40,469 nt of DNA. It comes from JBCBJX01 sp038522735. Lineage in GTDB: Bacteria; Pseudomonadota; Alphaproteobacteria; Caulobacterales; Parvularculaceae. Below are positions 15,049-23,338 of this stretch, one piece after another. A model generated the notes under the pieces. That model did not search any database. It worked only from the letters and a program-made list of their open reading frames with translations, and was not told the DNA's origin. The DNA lies in contig JBCBJX010000017.1 in assembly GCA_038522735.1 (NCBI GenBank), forward strand, positions 1 through 40,469, in the 5' to 3' direction. Every line of letters begins with the position of its first letter. Position 1 is the first letter of the stretch. Position numbers and translations under genes: made by a program.

Positions 15049-16813
15049 CGAGAAGCGCGCCGCTCGGCGGCCGTTCGCCGGGGGCGCCCGCTTCGCCGCG
15101 ACGCTCCTGGCGTGCGCCCTGTCGGCCGCGGCCTGCGTCAGCCTTCCCGGCGCGCAGCAGCCCGTTCGCGAAGGGCCGACGGCTTTTGGCGGCTACCTCG
15201 CCGGCCGTTTCGCCGCCCGCCAGTATGATCTCAACGCCGCCGCGCGCCTGTTCGCAGCCGCAGTCAAAGACGCGCCGGACGATCTCGATCTGCGCACCGA
15301 GGCGTTTTCCTACGCGCTCGCGGCCGGATACTATGAGGACGCCGCAGAGGACGCGCGCTTTCTCGATCGCGCCGGCGCGAGCCAGCCCTTCATCGGCCTC
15401 ACCCTCGCCGTCGAGCGCCTCGTCCGCGGCGATCTGTCGGGGGCGGAGGAGTATCTCGACGGTCTCGAAGCCGGCGTCTATTCCTCCGCAGTCGTCGAAA
15501 TCGCGTCCGCATGGATCCTCTCGGAGCGCCGGCGGGACGCGTCGGGCGCAAAAGCCCTCGAGGCCGCCGGATATCAGACCTATCGCGGCTTCCATGATCT
15601 CCATCGCGGGCTGATGTACGCCGCCGTCGGCGACTGGGACCGGGCCGACGAAGCGCTCGGCCGCGCCGCGGAAGGCCCGTCGGCGCCGCTCGCGCGCACC
15701 TACTACGCCCGGACGCTTGAAAAACGCGGCGCCGGCGATCTCGCTCTCGGGCTCTACGAGGCGATGGCGGCGAGCGAGCGCAACGGCTACGAGGGCCGCC
15801 GCGGGATCGCCCGTATCAAGGCGGGCGACGAACCGCCGCCGCTGCCGAGAACGGCGCGGGAGGGGATGGCGATCGCGCTCTTCAATCTGAGCCGGGCGAC
15901 TTTCGAGCAGGCGAACGAGACCTACGCACTCGCGCCCGCCGGGGTCGTGCGTTCCGGCGCGCCGCGGCTTGAAACGCCCATGTCCTTCGCGCGCCTCGCC
16001 GTCCGTCTCGATCCGGATTTCAGCGAAGCCTGGGCGCTGATCGGCGCCGCCGCAGAAGTCTATGAGGACAGAAAGACGGCCGCCGCCGCCTACGGACGGG
16101 TGACGGAAGAATCCGCGCTTTACCCCGACGCCGTCCTCGGCCGCGCCCGCGCCCTCGATAGTCTCGGCCGCACCGCCGAGGCGATCGGCGTTCTGCGCGT
16201 CGCCCGCGAAAAGGACCCGGACGCCCGCTACCTCGCCCTGCCGCTGGCGGATCTTCTCATCCGGGACGATCGCGGACCCGAAGCCCTCGCCGTCGTTTCC
16301 GGCGCCGCGGACGCGGCGCTCAACACCGGTCAGGACAACTGGCGCCTTGAGGTCGCCCGCGGCGCGCTCCTTCTCGATCTGGGGCGTGAGGAAGCGGCGA
16401 TCGCGGCGCTCCGCCGCGCCGTCAAATTCGCACCGGAGGAGCCCGAAGCCCTCAACTACCTCGGCTACACCCTGGCGGAACGCGGCGTCGAACTCGCCGA
16501 GGCCGAGCGCTTGCTGGCGAAAGCAAAGTCCCTGAACCCGACCTCGGGCGCGATCCTCGACAGCTACGGCTGGGCGCAGTTCCAGCTCCGGAACTACGAG
16601 GCGGCGGTCGAGTATCTTGAAGACGCCGTCGCCCTCGACCCGACGAGCCCGGTGATTACGGATCATCTCGGCGACGCCTATTGGCGCACGGGCCGCCGGC
16701 GCGAGGCGGAGTTCGAGTGGCGGCGCGCCCTGGAGCTCGATCCGGAGCCTGATCTGCGCAAGGCGATCGAGCAGAAGCTGCGGAACGGTCTCCCGCCCTC
16801 CAACGACGCATGA
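15035..16813 (+). CDS. TPR-repeat lipoprotein (start uncertain)
   Basis: A lipoprotein of about 590 residues with repeated tetratricopeptide helices from about residue 55 to the end, for example the C-terminal units AEEALNYLGYTLAERG-type, ILDSYGWAQFQLRNYEAAVEY and ITDHLGDAYWRTGRRREAEFEW. Such proteins are protein-binding scaffolds in the periplasm or outer membrane. A basic stretch (KRAARR) then a hydrophobic core and lipobox AAAC show an N-terminal lipoprotein signal. No ATG, GTG or TTG lies in frame between the ETF-QO stop region and this signal. The nearest ATG upstream (14897) would add an implausible run of residues inside ETF-QO. The ATC at 15035 is in frame, seven bases after GGAGGG, and is the coordinate used here as a hypothesis. 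The stop overlaps ispE (ATGA). Confidence 0.8.
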   Translation: MRTCSEKRAARRPFAGGARFAATLLACALSAAACVSLPGAQQPVREGPTAFGGYLAGRFAARQYDLNAAARLFAAAVKDAPDDLDLRTEAFSYALAAGYYEDAAEDARFLDRAGASQPFIGLTLAVERLVRGDLSGAEEYLDGLEAGVYSSAVVEIASAWILSERRRDASGAKALEAAGYQTYRGFHDLHRGLMYAAVGDWDRADEALGRAAEGPSAPLARTYYARTLEKRGAGDLALGLYEAMAASERNGYEGRRGIARIKAGDEPPPLPRTAREGMAIALFNLSRATFEQANETYALAPAGVVRSGAPRLETPMSFARLAVRLDPDFSEAWALIGAAAEVYEDRKTAAAAYGRVTEESALYPDAVLGRARALDSLGRTAEAIGVLRVAREKDPDARYLALPLADLLIRDDRGPEALAVVSGAADAALNTGQDNWRLEVARGALLLDLGREEAAIAALRRAVKFAPEEPEALNYLGYTLAERGVELAEAERLLAKAKSLNPTSGAILDSYGWAQFQLRNYEAAVEYLEDAVALDPTSPVITDHLGDAYWRTGRRREAEFEWRRALELDPEPDLRKAIEQKLRNGLPPSNDA

Positions 16814-17673
16814 CGATCACGGAATTCGCTCCGGCCAAGGTCAATCTCAACCTGCATGTCGGCCCCTTGCGCGCCGACGGGCGGCACGATCTCTCAAGCC
16901 TCATCGTTTTCGCCGGCGTCGGCGACGTCGTCCGCGTCGCTCCGGCTGCGCGTCTGTCGCTTGCGATCACCGGTCCGTTTGCGGAGGACCTGGCGGGCGA
17001 AGACGTGGAGCGCAATCTCGTTCTTCGCGCCGCCCGGCGTCTCGTCGCGCGCTACGGTGTTGAGACGGGCGCGGAGATCACCCTTGAAAAGCGTCTCCCC
17101 GTCGCCTCGGGCGTCGGCGGCGGCTCGGCGGACGCGGCGGCGGCGCTCCGAGCCCTGATCCGTCTCTGGCGGCTTCGTCCGGGGGCGAACGCTCTCGACG
17201 CGCTCGCCTTTGGCCTCGGCGCCGACGTACCCGTCTGCCTGCGCTCACGGACATGCTGCGCGGAGGGCGCCGGCGAACGGTTGCGGGCCGCCGCCGTTCC
17301 GCCCGCCCATATCGCCCTCGCGAACCCCCGCGTCGCGACGCCGACAGGTCCCGTCTTCCGCGCTTTCGACCGCGCGACCCCCAGTCCGCCGCCGCCTGCG
17401 ACGCCGCCGGCGCCGCGCGGATCCCTTGCAGCGCTCGCCGGTTTCATGGCGGCGACCCGGAACGATCTGCAGGCGCCGGCGATCGGCCAGGCGCCCGTCG
17501 TTCGGGAGGTGATCGAGACCCTCGCCGCCGCGCCAGGCGCTCTCGCCGCGCGCATGTCCGGCTCCGGCGCGACCTGCTTCGCGCTTTTCCCCGACGCCGC
17601 CTCCGCCGCCCGCGCCGCGCGCCGGGCCGGCGCCCGCGGCTGGTGGTCGGCCTCCGCGCCGCTCGTCCGCTAG
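16810..17673 (+). CDS. ispE: 4-diphosphocytidyl-2-C-methyl-D-erythritol kinase
   Basis: IspE phosphorylates CDP-methylerythritol in the non-mevalonate isoprenoid pathway. It is a 287-residue GHMP kinase: APAKVNLNLHV with catalytic Lys10, the ATP loop LPVASGVGGGSADAAAAL (97-113), the catalytic Asp139 in GLGADVPVCL, and the C-terminal MSGSGATCFALF. The Pro-rich insertion near 195-212 (SPPPPATPPAPRG) is unusual but lies in a variable loop. Its ATG overlaps the stop of the TPR gene, so translation is coupled. The order ETF-QO, TPR protein, ispE recurs in Alphaproteobacteria as far as I recall. Confidence 0.95.
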   Translation: MTITEFAPAKVNLNLHVGPLRADGRHDLSSLIVFAGVGDVVRVAPAARLSLAITGPFAEDLAGEDVERNLVLRAARRLVARYGVETGAEITLEKRLPVASGVGGGSADAAAALRALIRLWRLRPGANALDALAFGLGADVPVCLRSRTCCAEGAGERLRAAAVPPAHIALANPRVATPTGPVFRAFDRATPSPPPPATPPAPRGSLAALAGFMAATRNDLQAPAIGQAPVVREVIETLAAAPGALAARMSGSGATCFALFPDAASAARAARRAGARGWWSASAPLVR

Positions 17674-17790
17674 GGCGGGAGCGACATATTTCTCTCATGC
17701 TTCTGGTGCAGTGAGGCGCGATGCGGGGGCGTTGCGAAGTTCGGCGGGCCGGTCCAAGCCTGTCGACGGTTTGAGTGGGGCGTAACGAAC

Positions 17791-18822
17791 GTGCCGGGTC
17801 CGGGTCTCATCGCGCTGTGCGCCGTCATCGCCTCGCTGGTCGCGGCGGCGGTATCGGCCGCGGCCCTGCGCGCGCCTGCAGTGCTGGCCGCCGTGACGCC
17901 GCGTTCGAGCCACACGCGCCCGACGCCGCGCACCGGCGGCCTCGCCGTCGCCGCGGGCTTTCTCCTCGCCGTCGCGCTCGTCGCTTTCGCGACCCCGGAT
18001 CTGCGCCCTGATCTCGGCGCGGTCGCGACCCTCGCCGCCGCCGTCTGCGCCTTCGGTCTGGTCGACGACGTCATGTCGGCGCCGCCGGCGACGAAGCTCG
18101 CCTTGCAGGTCCTCTTCGCCGGGCTCGCAGCCTACGGCCTCGCGGCTTTTCCCGCTCTGCCGCTTCCGCTCGGCGGCGAAATCGCCCTCGGACCGTTCGG
18201 GCCGCTCCTCACGCTCCTCTGGATCGCGGCCTTCATGAACGTCTTCAATTTCATGGACGGGCTGAACGGCATGGCCGCCGGGGCCGCCGTCGTCGGCGGG
18301 GCGGCTCTCGCCATCGCCACGCTCGCCGCCGGCGCGCCCGCAGCGGCGACGCTCTATGTCGCCGTCGCCGCTGCGGCGGCCGGTTTCGCGCCCTTCAACG
18401 TCGCAGGCGGACGGATTTTCCTCGGCGACAACGGCAGCCAGACGATCGGGTTCCTGCTCGCCGCCGGCGCGCCCCTCGCCGCGCGGGAATCCGGCGGCGC
18501 ATTCAACGCGGCCTTCGCGCCGATCGTTTTCGCGCCCTTCCTGTTCGACGTTTTCTGGACCCTCGCGACCCGCGCCCGCCGCCGCGCGCCACTCGCCGAG
18601 GCGCATAAAGAGCATCTCTATCAGCGGCTCCATCAGGCGGGGGCGTCGCACGGCGCCGTCGCCGGCCTCTTCGCCCTGATGATCGGGGTTTGCGCCGCGA
18701 TCGCATTCTTCGCTGCGGGCGCTGAGGCCTGGTGGGCCGGCGTGATCGCGTCGGGGATCGTCTTCGCCGCCGCCCTGCGCATCGCGTTCGCTGCGGTCCG
18801 CCGCCCGGCGCCGGCGGAATAA
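17791..18822 (+). CDS. MraY/WecA-like polyprenyl-phosphate phosphoglycosyl transferase
   Basis: A 343-residue integral membrane protein with about ten helices that should move a sugar-1-phosphate from a UDP-sugar to undecaprenyl phosphate, the first step of O-antigen or exopolysaccharide assembly. Family signatures: GLVDDV with Asp92-Asp93, NVFNFMDGLNG with Asn150, Asn153 and Asp156, LGDNGS with Asp213 (usually GDVGS), and the cytosolic HKEHLYQRL that marks WecA-like rather than MraY enzymes. MraY itself is unlikely because the gene is not in a dcw cluster. The start is GTG at 17791. Proximity to ispE and the polyprenyl synthase fits lipid-carrier metabolism, but the actual polymer is unknown. 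Confidence 0.9.
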   Translation: MPGPGLIALCAVIASLVAAAVSAAALRAPAVLAAVTPRSSHTRPTPRTGGLAVAAGFLLAVALVAFATPDLRPDLGAVATLAAAVCAFGLVDDVMSAPPATKLALQVLFAGLAAYGLAAFPALPLPLGGEIALGPFGPLLTLLWIAAFMNVFNFMDGLNGMAAGAAVVGGAALAIATLAAGAPAAATLYVAVAAAAAGFAPFNVAGGRIFLGDNGSQTIGFLLAAGAPLAARESGGAFNAAFAPIVFAPFLFDVFWTLATRARRRAPLAEAHKEHLYQRLHQAGASHGAVAGLFALMIGVCAAIAFFAAGAEAWWAGVIASGIVFAAALRIAFAAVRRPAPAE

Positions 18823-18830
18823 AAAGAACT

Positions 18831-19865
18831 CTAGTAAGCTCGGGCGACCGAGGTGTCCGCGAGGTCGATGAGAGCCCGGCGATAAGCGTTGTCCGGGGCC
18901 TCGGCGAGGGCGGCGACGGCCGCGTCCGCATGGGCCCGCGCGCGGGCGAGAGTTTCGGCGATCACGCCGTCGCGGGCCATCAGGCCGATCGCCTTTTCAA
19001 GCTCGCCGTCACGCACGTCGCTCTCGCCGATCGTCCGCCGCCAGAAGGCTTTCTCGCCCGGGCGCGCCCGCTCGTAGGCAAGGACGACGGGCGCGGTCAT
19101 TTTGCCTTCGCGGAAATCATCGCCCACGGACTTTCCGATGGCGGCCTGGGCGCCCGAATAATCGAGGGCGTCGTCGACCAGCTGATAGGCGATCCCGAAG
19201 CGCAGGCCGAATTCGCGCAGCGAGGCCTGCATCGCGGCGCTCTGATCGGCGACGACGGCGGCGACTTCGGTCGCGGCCGCGAAAAGAGCGGCCGTCTTCG
19301 CCCCGACGACTTTCAGGTACTGCTCGAAGGTCGATTCAATATCGTTCTGGGTCGAGAGCTGCAGCACCTCGCCCTCGGCGATGACGCTGGATGCGTGGGA
19401 GAGGATCTGCAGCACCGGCAGGCGGCCCGTCTCCACCATCAGTTCGAAGGACCGGGAGAACAGAAAGTCCCCGACGAGGACGCTTTCGGAATTCCCCCAG
19501 ATGACGTTGGCCGTCGCCGCGCCGCGGCGGAGTTCCGATCCGTCGACCACGTCGTCGTGCAGCAGGGTCGCCGCGTGGATCAGCTCCACCGCCGCGGCGA
19601 GGCGGACATGGTCCAGCCCGTCGCAGCCGAACATCCGCGCCGCCACCAGCGTCGAGAGAGGCCGCAGGCGCTTGCCGCCGGACTGGATCAGGTGACCGGC
19701 GACTTCCGGGATCATGGAGACGTCGGACTGGAGACGCGCGAGGATCGTCTGATTGACGGCCAGAAGATCGCTCGCAGCGATTTCTTTCAGCGCCGCGACA
19801 GCAGCCCCGAAGGTTTCCGCGCTCGCCGAGCGCCGCTGGTCAACCTGTTCGGCGACTAACGCCAC
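18831..19865 (-). CDS. Long-chain all-trans polyprenyl diphosphate synthase
   Basis: This enzyme elongates farnesyl or geranylgeranyl diphosphate to the C40-C50 side chain of ubiquinone. It is 344 residues with GGKRLRPL (63-70), the first Asp-rich motif LLHDDVVDGSELRRG (Asp104, Asp105, Asp108) and the second QLVDDALDYSG (Asp231, Asp232, Asp235). Ala-Thr before the first motif rather than bulky residues agrees with a long product, probably decaprenyl in an alphaproteobacterium (Q10); chain length is inference. The start is GTG 19865. It converges on the phosphoglycosyl transferase with only 8 bases between stops and diverges from DUF2007. Confidence 0.95.
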   Translation of the reverse strand: MALVAEQVDQRRSASAETFGAAVAALKEIAASDLLAVNQTILARLQSDVSMIPEVAGHLIQSGGKRLRPLSTLVAARMFGCDGLDHVRLAAAVELIHAATLLHDDVVDGSELRRGAATANVIWGNSESVLVGDFLFSRSFELMVETGRLPVLQILSHASSVIAEGEVLQLSTQNDIESTFEQYLKVVGAKTAALFAAATEVAAVVADQSAAMQASLREFGLRFGIAYQLVDDALDYSGAQAAIGKSVGDDFREGKMTAPVVLAYERARPGEKAFWRRTIGESDVRDGELEKAIGLMARDGVIAETLARARAHADAAVAALAEAPDNAYRRALIDLADTSVARAY

Positions 19866-19990
19866 GCCGTCCTCGAATTGCTGTCATCCAATGGAACGAA
19901 GATGGAAGGGGCCGGTGCGACGGTCAAGCAACACGGGACGCGACGGAACGGCGCTCGCGCGCGGCCCCGATCCGGTGTTCCCTAGGGCCG

Positions 19991-20212
19991 ATGACCGAAA
20001 TCCTCCGCACCAACGACCTCGTCATGCTGTCGTTCCTGACAGCCCTCCTGCGCGACAGCGGCCTCAGCCCGCAGGTCTTCGACGAGGGGATGAACGCCCT
20101 CGACGGCAATATCGGCGCCTTCCCGCGGCGACTTCTCGTGCCCGAGGACGAAGCCGCCCAGGCGCGCCGGGTGCTGACTGAGGCGGGCTACGGCCGCCAT
20201 CTTTACAATTAG
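19991..20212 (+). CDS. DUF2007 small protein
   Basis: A 73-residue soluble protein with the DUF2007 pattern: LRTNDLVMLSFLTALLRDSGL (a helix that follows a first strand), VFDEGMNALDGNIG, FPRRLLVPEDEAAQARRVL. The fold is ferredoxin-like and the function unknown; annotations of 'putative signal-transducing protein' are not well supported. In many Alphaproteobacteria it lies between the polyprenyl synthase gene and a tRNA-modifying methyltransferase gene followed by an S49 peptidase. Here the methyltransferase is missing and the peptidase follows after 56 bases. Confidence 0.88.
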   Translation: MTEILRTNDLVMLSFLTALLRDSGLSPQVFDEGMNALDGNIGAFPRRLLVPEDEAAQARRVLTEAGYGRHLYN

Positions 20213-20268
20213 CCCATGATGATCGCGCCTGCTTGGTCGGCCCGCCACGGCGCCTTACTTGGCGTCGG

Positions 20269-21096
20269 ATGACTGAGAAAAAGCGCTTCGGCGTCCTCCC
20301 GCCGCGCAAGCCCCACGTCACGGTTCTGGAGCTGAACGGCGTCATCGGATCGACCGGGCGGCCGGGGCGGTCCCTGACGCTCGCGAAGCTGGAGAAGCCG
20401 ATCGATCAGGCCTTCAAGCCGAAACGCCTCGACGCGGTCGCCCTCGCGATCAATTCGCCGGGCGGATCGCCCGTCCAGTCGCGCCTGATCCACGACCGCA
20501 TCCGCGCCCTCGCCGAGGAAAAAGAAGTGCCGGTCTACGCCTATGTGGAGGATGTCGCAGCCTCAGGCGGCTATATGCTCGCTCTGGCGGCGGATGAAAT
20601 CCTCGCCGATTCAAGCTCGATCGTCGGGTCCATCGGCGTGATCTCCGGCGGCTTCGGGTTTCCGGAGGCCCTGACCAAGCTCGGCGTCGAGCGACGGGTC
20701 TACACCGCCGGAACGGACAAGATGCGCCTCGATCCGTTCCGTCCCGAAAAGCCGGACGACATCGACTGGCTGAAAGGCCTCCTCGGCGACATGCACGAAA
20801 TCTTCGTCGATCTCGTCAAAGCCCGCCGCGGCCGGCGGCTTTCCGGCGACGACGCCGCGCTCTTCAACGGCGACGTCTGGCTCGCGGGCGCCGCGACGCG
20901 CCTCGGGCTGATCGACGGAACGGCCTCTTTGCGCGACGATCTGCGCCGCAGATTTGGAGAGCGTGTTAAAATCGCCAAAATTCCGACGGAGGATCGGGGC
21001 TTGGCGTCGAAGCTCTTCGGCCGCTCGGCCTCGCCCGCCTCAGACGGGCTTGCGGCCCTCGAAGAGCGGGCGCTGTGGTCCAGGTTCGGCCTCTAG
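20269..21096 (+). CDS. S49 family serine peptidase (SppA/SohB-like)
   Basis: A 275-residue peptidase with the Ser/Lys dyad of the S49 family. The oxyanion region is LAINSPGGSPVQS (59-71), the nucleophile Ser99 in DVAASGGYMLA, and the general base Lys151 in TAGTDKMRLDPFRPE. SIVGSIGVISGG is the usual connecting block. It lacks an N-terminal membrane helix, so it appears to be a short cytosolic or peripheral version rather than a signal peptide peptidase anchored in the membrane. ATG 20269 was chosen over an earlier ATG (20233) because the basic start MTEKKRFGVLPPRKP is typical of the alphaproteobacterial group. Substrate is unknown. Confidence 0.92.
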   Translation: MTEKKRFGVLPPRKPHVTVLELNGVIGSTGRPGRSLTLAKLEKPIDQAFKPKRLDAVALAINSPGGSPVQSRLIHDRIRALAEEKEVPVYAYVEDVAASGGYMLALAADEILADSSSIVGSIGVISGGFGFPEALTKLGVERRVYTAGTDKMRLDPFRPEKPDDIDWLKGLLGDMHEIFVDLVKARRGRRLSGDDAALFNGDVWLAGAATRLGLIDGTASLRDDLRRRFGERVKIAKIPTEDRGLASKLFGRSASPASDGLAALEERALWSRFGL

Positions 21097-21131
21097 GCGA
21101 GGGCGGGCGGAGTGAAACGGAGGAGGCCGCC

Positions 21132-21314
21132 ATGGGCGCGCTTACAGGACTGGTTGTTTCCGTCGCGGCGATTTCCGGCGTCGTCGCCCTTGTGCGGGCG
21201 GTCGAGCGCCGGGCGTCCCGGGCGCGCGAGGCTTTCGACCGTTCGCGGGGCGAAGGCCGGGTGATCGATTATGAGCGCGACCCCTCGAGCGGCGTCTTTC
21301 GACCGAAGAGCTGA
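21132..21314 (+). CDS. Small single-span membrane protein, unknown
   Basis: A 60-residue protein that I do not recognise. ATG 21132 follows an excellent ribosome binding site (GGAGGAGG, spaced 5 bases). Residues 3-22 (ALTGLVVSVAAISGVVALVR) form one hydrophobic helix, followed by a basic amphipathic stretch (RAVERRASRAREAFDRSRG) and a short tail with VIDYERDPSSGVFRPKS. An N-out/C-in anchor is expected from the positive residues after the helix. The gene sits 35 bases after the S49 peptidase stop and 20 before the hydrolase, so it is likely part of one transcript. Confidence 0.7.
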   Translation: MGALTGLVVSVAAISGVVALVRAVERRASRAREAFDRSRGEGRVIDYERDPSSGVFRPKS

Positions 21315-21334
21315 TTTCAGACTGCGGGGCGGGG

Positions 21335-22216
21335 ATGCTTGACGGGAACGACGCGGCGCTCGAGCGCCGGGAGTTCGCCGTCGAGGGCGGCGCGCTGTCC
21401 GCACGCGTACGCCCGCGGGACGGCGCCCCCCGCATTCTTTTCTCCCACGCCAACGGTTTCAACGCGCGGACTTACGACCGCGTCCTCGCGCCGCTCGCCG
21501 AGCGCTACGAGATCGTCGCCCTCGACCTCCGCGGGTGCGGGCTGTCGACGGCGCAGGGCGAGCCGGCGACCCTACGCGACTGGACCCTTTTCGCCGCTGA
21601 TATCGGGGCGGTCGCCGCGGCGCTCTCGGACCGGCCGCTCATCATCGCCGGCCATTCCTACGGCGCGACGTCGTCGATCCTGTTCGCAGCCGGCGCCGAC
21701 GCCGAGCATCCCGTCGTCGCCGTCGAACCGGTCCTGATGCCGCCGCTGGTCTACGGCCTTTCCCGCACGCCCTACGCCCGCGTCCTGCGAAACCGGAACC
21801 CGCTCTATCGCGCCGCCATGAAGCGGCGGCCGCGCTTCGACAGCCGCGAGGCTGTCCGCGCGTCCTACGCGTCGAAACCGCTTTTTGCGTCCTGGGCCGA
21901 GGGCGTCCTCGACGACTATCTCGCCGACGGGCTGATCGAGGAGGAGGGCGGCGTCCGGCTCGCCTGCGATCCGCGCTGGGAGGCGGCGATCTTCGCCGCC
22001 CATGGCCACCGGCCCTGGCGGGCCGTCCGTCGCCTCGGCCCGCGGCTGCGCATCCTCGCCGGCGGCCGGGGCTCCACGGTCATGAGCCGCGAGGGCGTCG
22101 CCCGCGCCGGCGCGCATCTGGAGACGACGGAGGAGGGCGGCCACCTTCTGCCGATGGAGGCGCCGCAGCGCGTCTCGGCATGGCTGCGCGCTGAAGCCGA
22201 ACGCGCCTTCGCCTGA
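21335..22216 (+). CDS. Alpha/beta hydrolase
   Basis: A 293-residue cytosolic hydrolase. It has the oxyanion strand ILFSHANGFNARTYD (34-48), the DLRGCGLS turn, the nucleophile Ser108 in IIAGHSYGATSS, and a catalytic His near residue 272 in EEGGHLLPMEAP. A cap region with Arg-rich RVLRNRNPLYRAAMKRRPRFDSR (about 149-170) lies between. The family covers esterases, epoxide hydrolases and haloperoxidases; no substrate can be assigned. It has no signal peptide. It lies between the small membrane protein and sapC on the same strand. Confidence 0.9.
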   Translation: MLDGNDAALERREFAVEGGALSARVRPRDGAPRILFSHANGFNARTYDRVLAPLAERYEIVALDLRGCGLSTAQGEPATLRDWTLFAADIGAVAAALSDRPLIIAGHSYGATSSILFAAGADAEHPVVAVEPVLMPPLVYGLSRTPYARVLRNRNPLYRAAMKRRPRFDSREAVRASYASKPLFASWAEGVLDDYLADGLIEEEGGVRLACDPRWEAAIFAAHGHRPWRAVRRLGPRLRILAGGRGSTVMSREGVARAGAHLETTEEGGHLLPMEAPQRVSAWLRAEAERAFA

Positions 22217-22304
22217 CGGCTTCCCCGCCCGCCTCTCATTTGCTAGGCCCCGCGGATCGAATTTCCGGCGCGAGAACGCGCCCCTCCCAAGAAAGACTGG
22301 TCCG

Positions 22305-23108
22305 ATGTCCGAAACCCCGCAAAACCCCGCACTCAGCGGCACGCTCTTCCTGTTCGAAAAACCTGAAATCGTCAGCCGCGAGCTGCACGGCGATTACGGC
22401 GTATCGACCACGGAGCGCCCGTTCTACTTTTGCGAGAACGCCCGCGTCCTGCCGCTGAACGCGAACGAGATCATTTCCGCCCAGAAATCATTCCCGGTCG
22501 TCTTCACCGAGGGCGACACGCCGATCCCGCTCGCCGCCGTCGGCGTCATCGACGACCGCAACCTCTTCGTCGATGATCAGGGAAACTGGGCCGAAGACGT
22601 CTATGTTCCGAACTACATCCGCCGCTACCCGTTCGCTCTCGCCGCGGACAATCAGAGCGACCGCATGGCGCTCGTCGTCGACGCCGGCTACCAGGGTTTT
22701 GTGAAGAACCCGGAACGGCCGCTCTTTACGGGTGAAGGCACGAGCGAGCTCGGCGATCAGGCGCTCGAAAGCTGCCGCCTCTATGAACAGGAGCGCCAGC
22801 GGACCGTCGAATTCGGCAAGATCCTGAAGCAGCACGATCTTCTGACCAACCAGGTCGCGAACTTCTCCCAGCCGGGCCAGGAAGGTCAGGGCCAGCCCTT
22901 CGCCCAGTACTTCGCCGTCGATGAGAACAAGCTGAAGGCGCTGCCGGCGGACGCGTTCATCCAGTTGCGCGACAGCGGCGCCCTGCCGCTTATCTACGCG
23001 CACCTCATGTCCATCGCGAACTGGCGCCGGCTCGTGGAGCGCCGGGCGCGTCGGTTCAATCTCAATGAATCGAACGTCCTGCAGCCGTTGCCCGCGAACG
23101 GCGCCTGA
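22305..23108 (+). CDS. SapC family protein
   Basis: A 267-residue SapC-like protein. The family name comes from an S-layer-associated protein of Campylobacter; in Alphaproteobacteria and Gammaproteobacteria SapC genes often lie near TonB receptors and tryptophan-halogenase-like genes, and their molecular role is unclear. Family blocks seen here are FPVVFTEGDTPIPLAAVGV, NLFVDDQGNWAEDVYVPNYI, RRYPFAL, LFTGEG and the late IYAHLMSIANWRRLVERR. It has no signal peptide. A copy of the dispersed inverted repeat lies 13 bases after its stop. Confidence 0.9.
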   Translation: MSETPQNPALSGTLFLFEKPEIVSRELHGDYGVSTTERPFYFCENARVLPLNANEIISAQKSFPVVFTEGDTPIPLAAVGVIDDRNLFVDDQGNWAEDVYVPNYIRRYPFALAADNQSDRMALVVDAGYQGFVKNPERPLFTGEGTSELGDQALESCRLYEQERQRTVEFGKILKQHDLLTNQVANFSQPGQEGQGQPFAQYFAVDENKLKALPADAFIQLRDSGALPLIYAHLMSIANWRRLVERRARRFNLNESNVLQPLPANGA

Positions 23109-23121
23109 GCCGCAGGCCATT

Positions 23122-23241
23122 CCTTCGAGACGCCGGACTGCGCCCGGCTCCTCAGGATGAGTTGCGGTTCTTAATCGAAAACGGGCGCGATGCTCGTCCT
23201 GAGGAGGCTTCGCCGCGTCAGCGGCGGCGCCGTCTCGAAGG
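23122..23241. repeat. Dispersed inverted repeat, copy A
   Basis: Outer arms CCTTCGAGAC (from 23122) and GTCTCGAAGG (to 23241) are perfect complements. Inside, GGCTCCTCAGGATGAG faces CTCGTCCTGAGGAGGC with one mismatch, so the whole 120 bases can fold into a long stem. The right half carries GCTTCGCCGCGTCAGCGGCG. It shares its core with copies B and C in this window and lies between sapC and the ScsB/DsbD-like gene. Confidence 0.9.
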
Positions 23242-23338
23242 GCGGCGGTCCGCTCCGAAGGCGCATCCAACGCTCACGAACGGGCGAGCGGCGATCCGCC
23301 GGCTGGAAGGCGGACGACGGGCGCGGTACTTCCCGACC

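Noticed and set aside
20213..20268. Missing methyltransferase gene between DUF2007 and the S49 peptidase as a broken remnant.
   Set aside because: Only 56 bases lie between, with no recognisable remnant; the gene is simply absent here.
23162..23338. Upstream extension of the ScsB/DsbD-like gene.
   Set aside because: The extra residues come from the inverted repeat copy A, and the signal peptide starts at ATG 23339.
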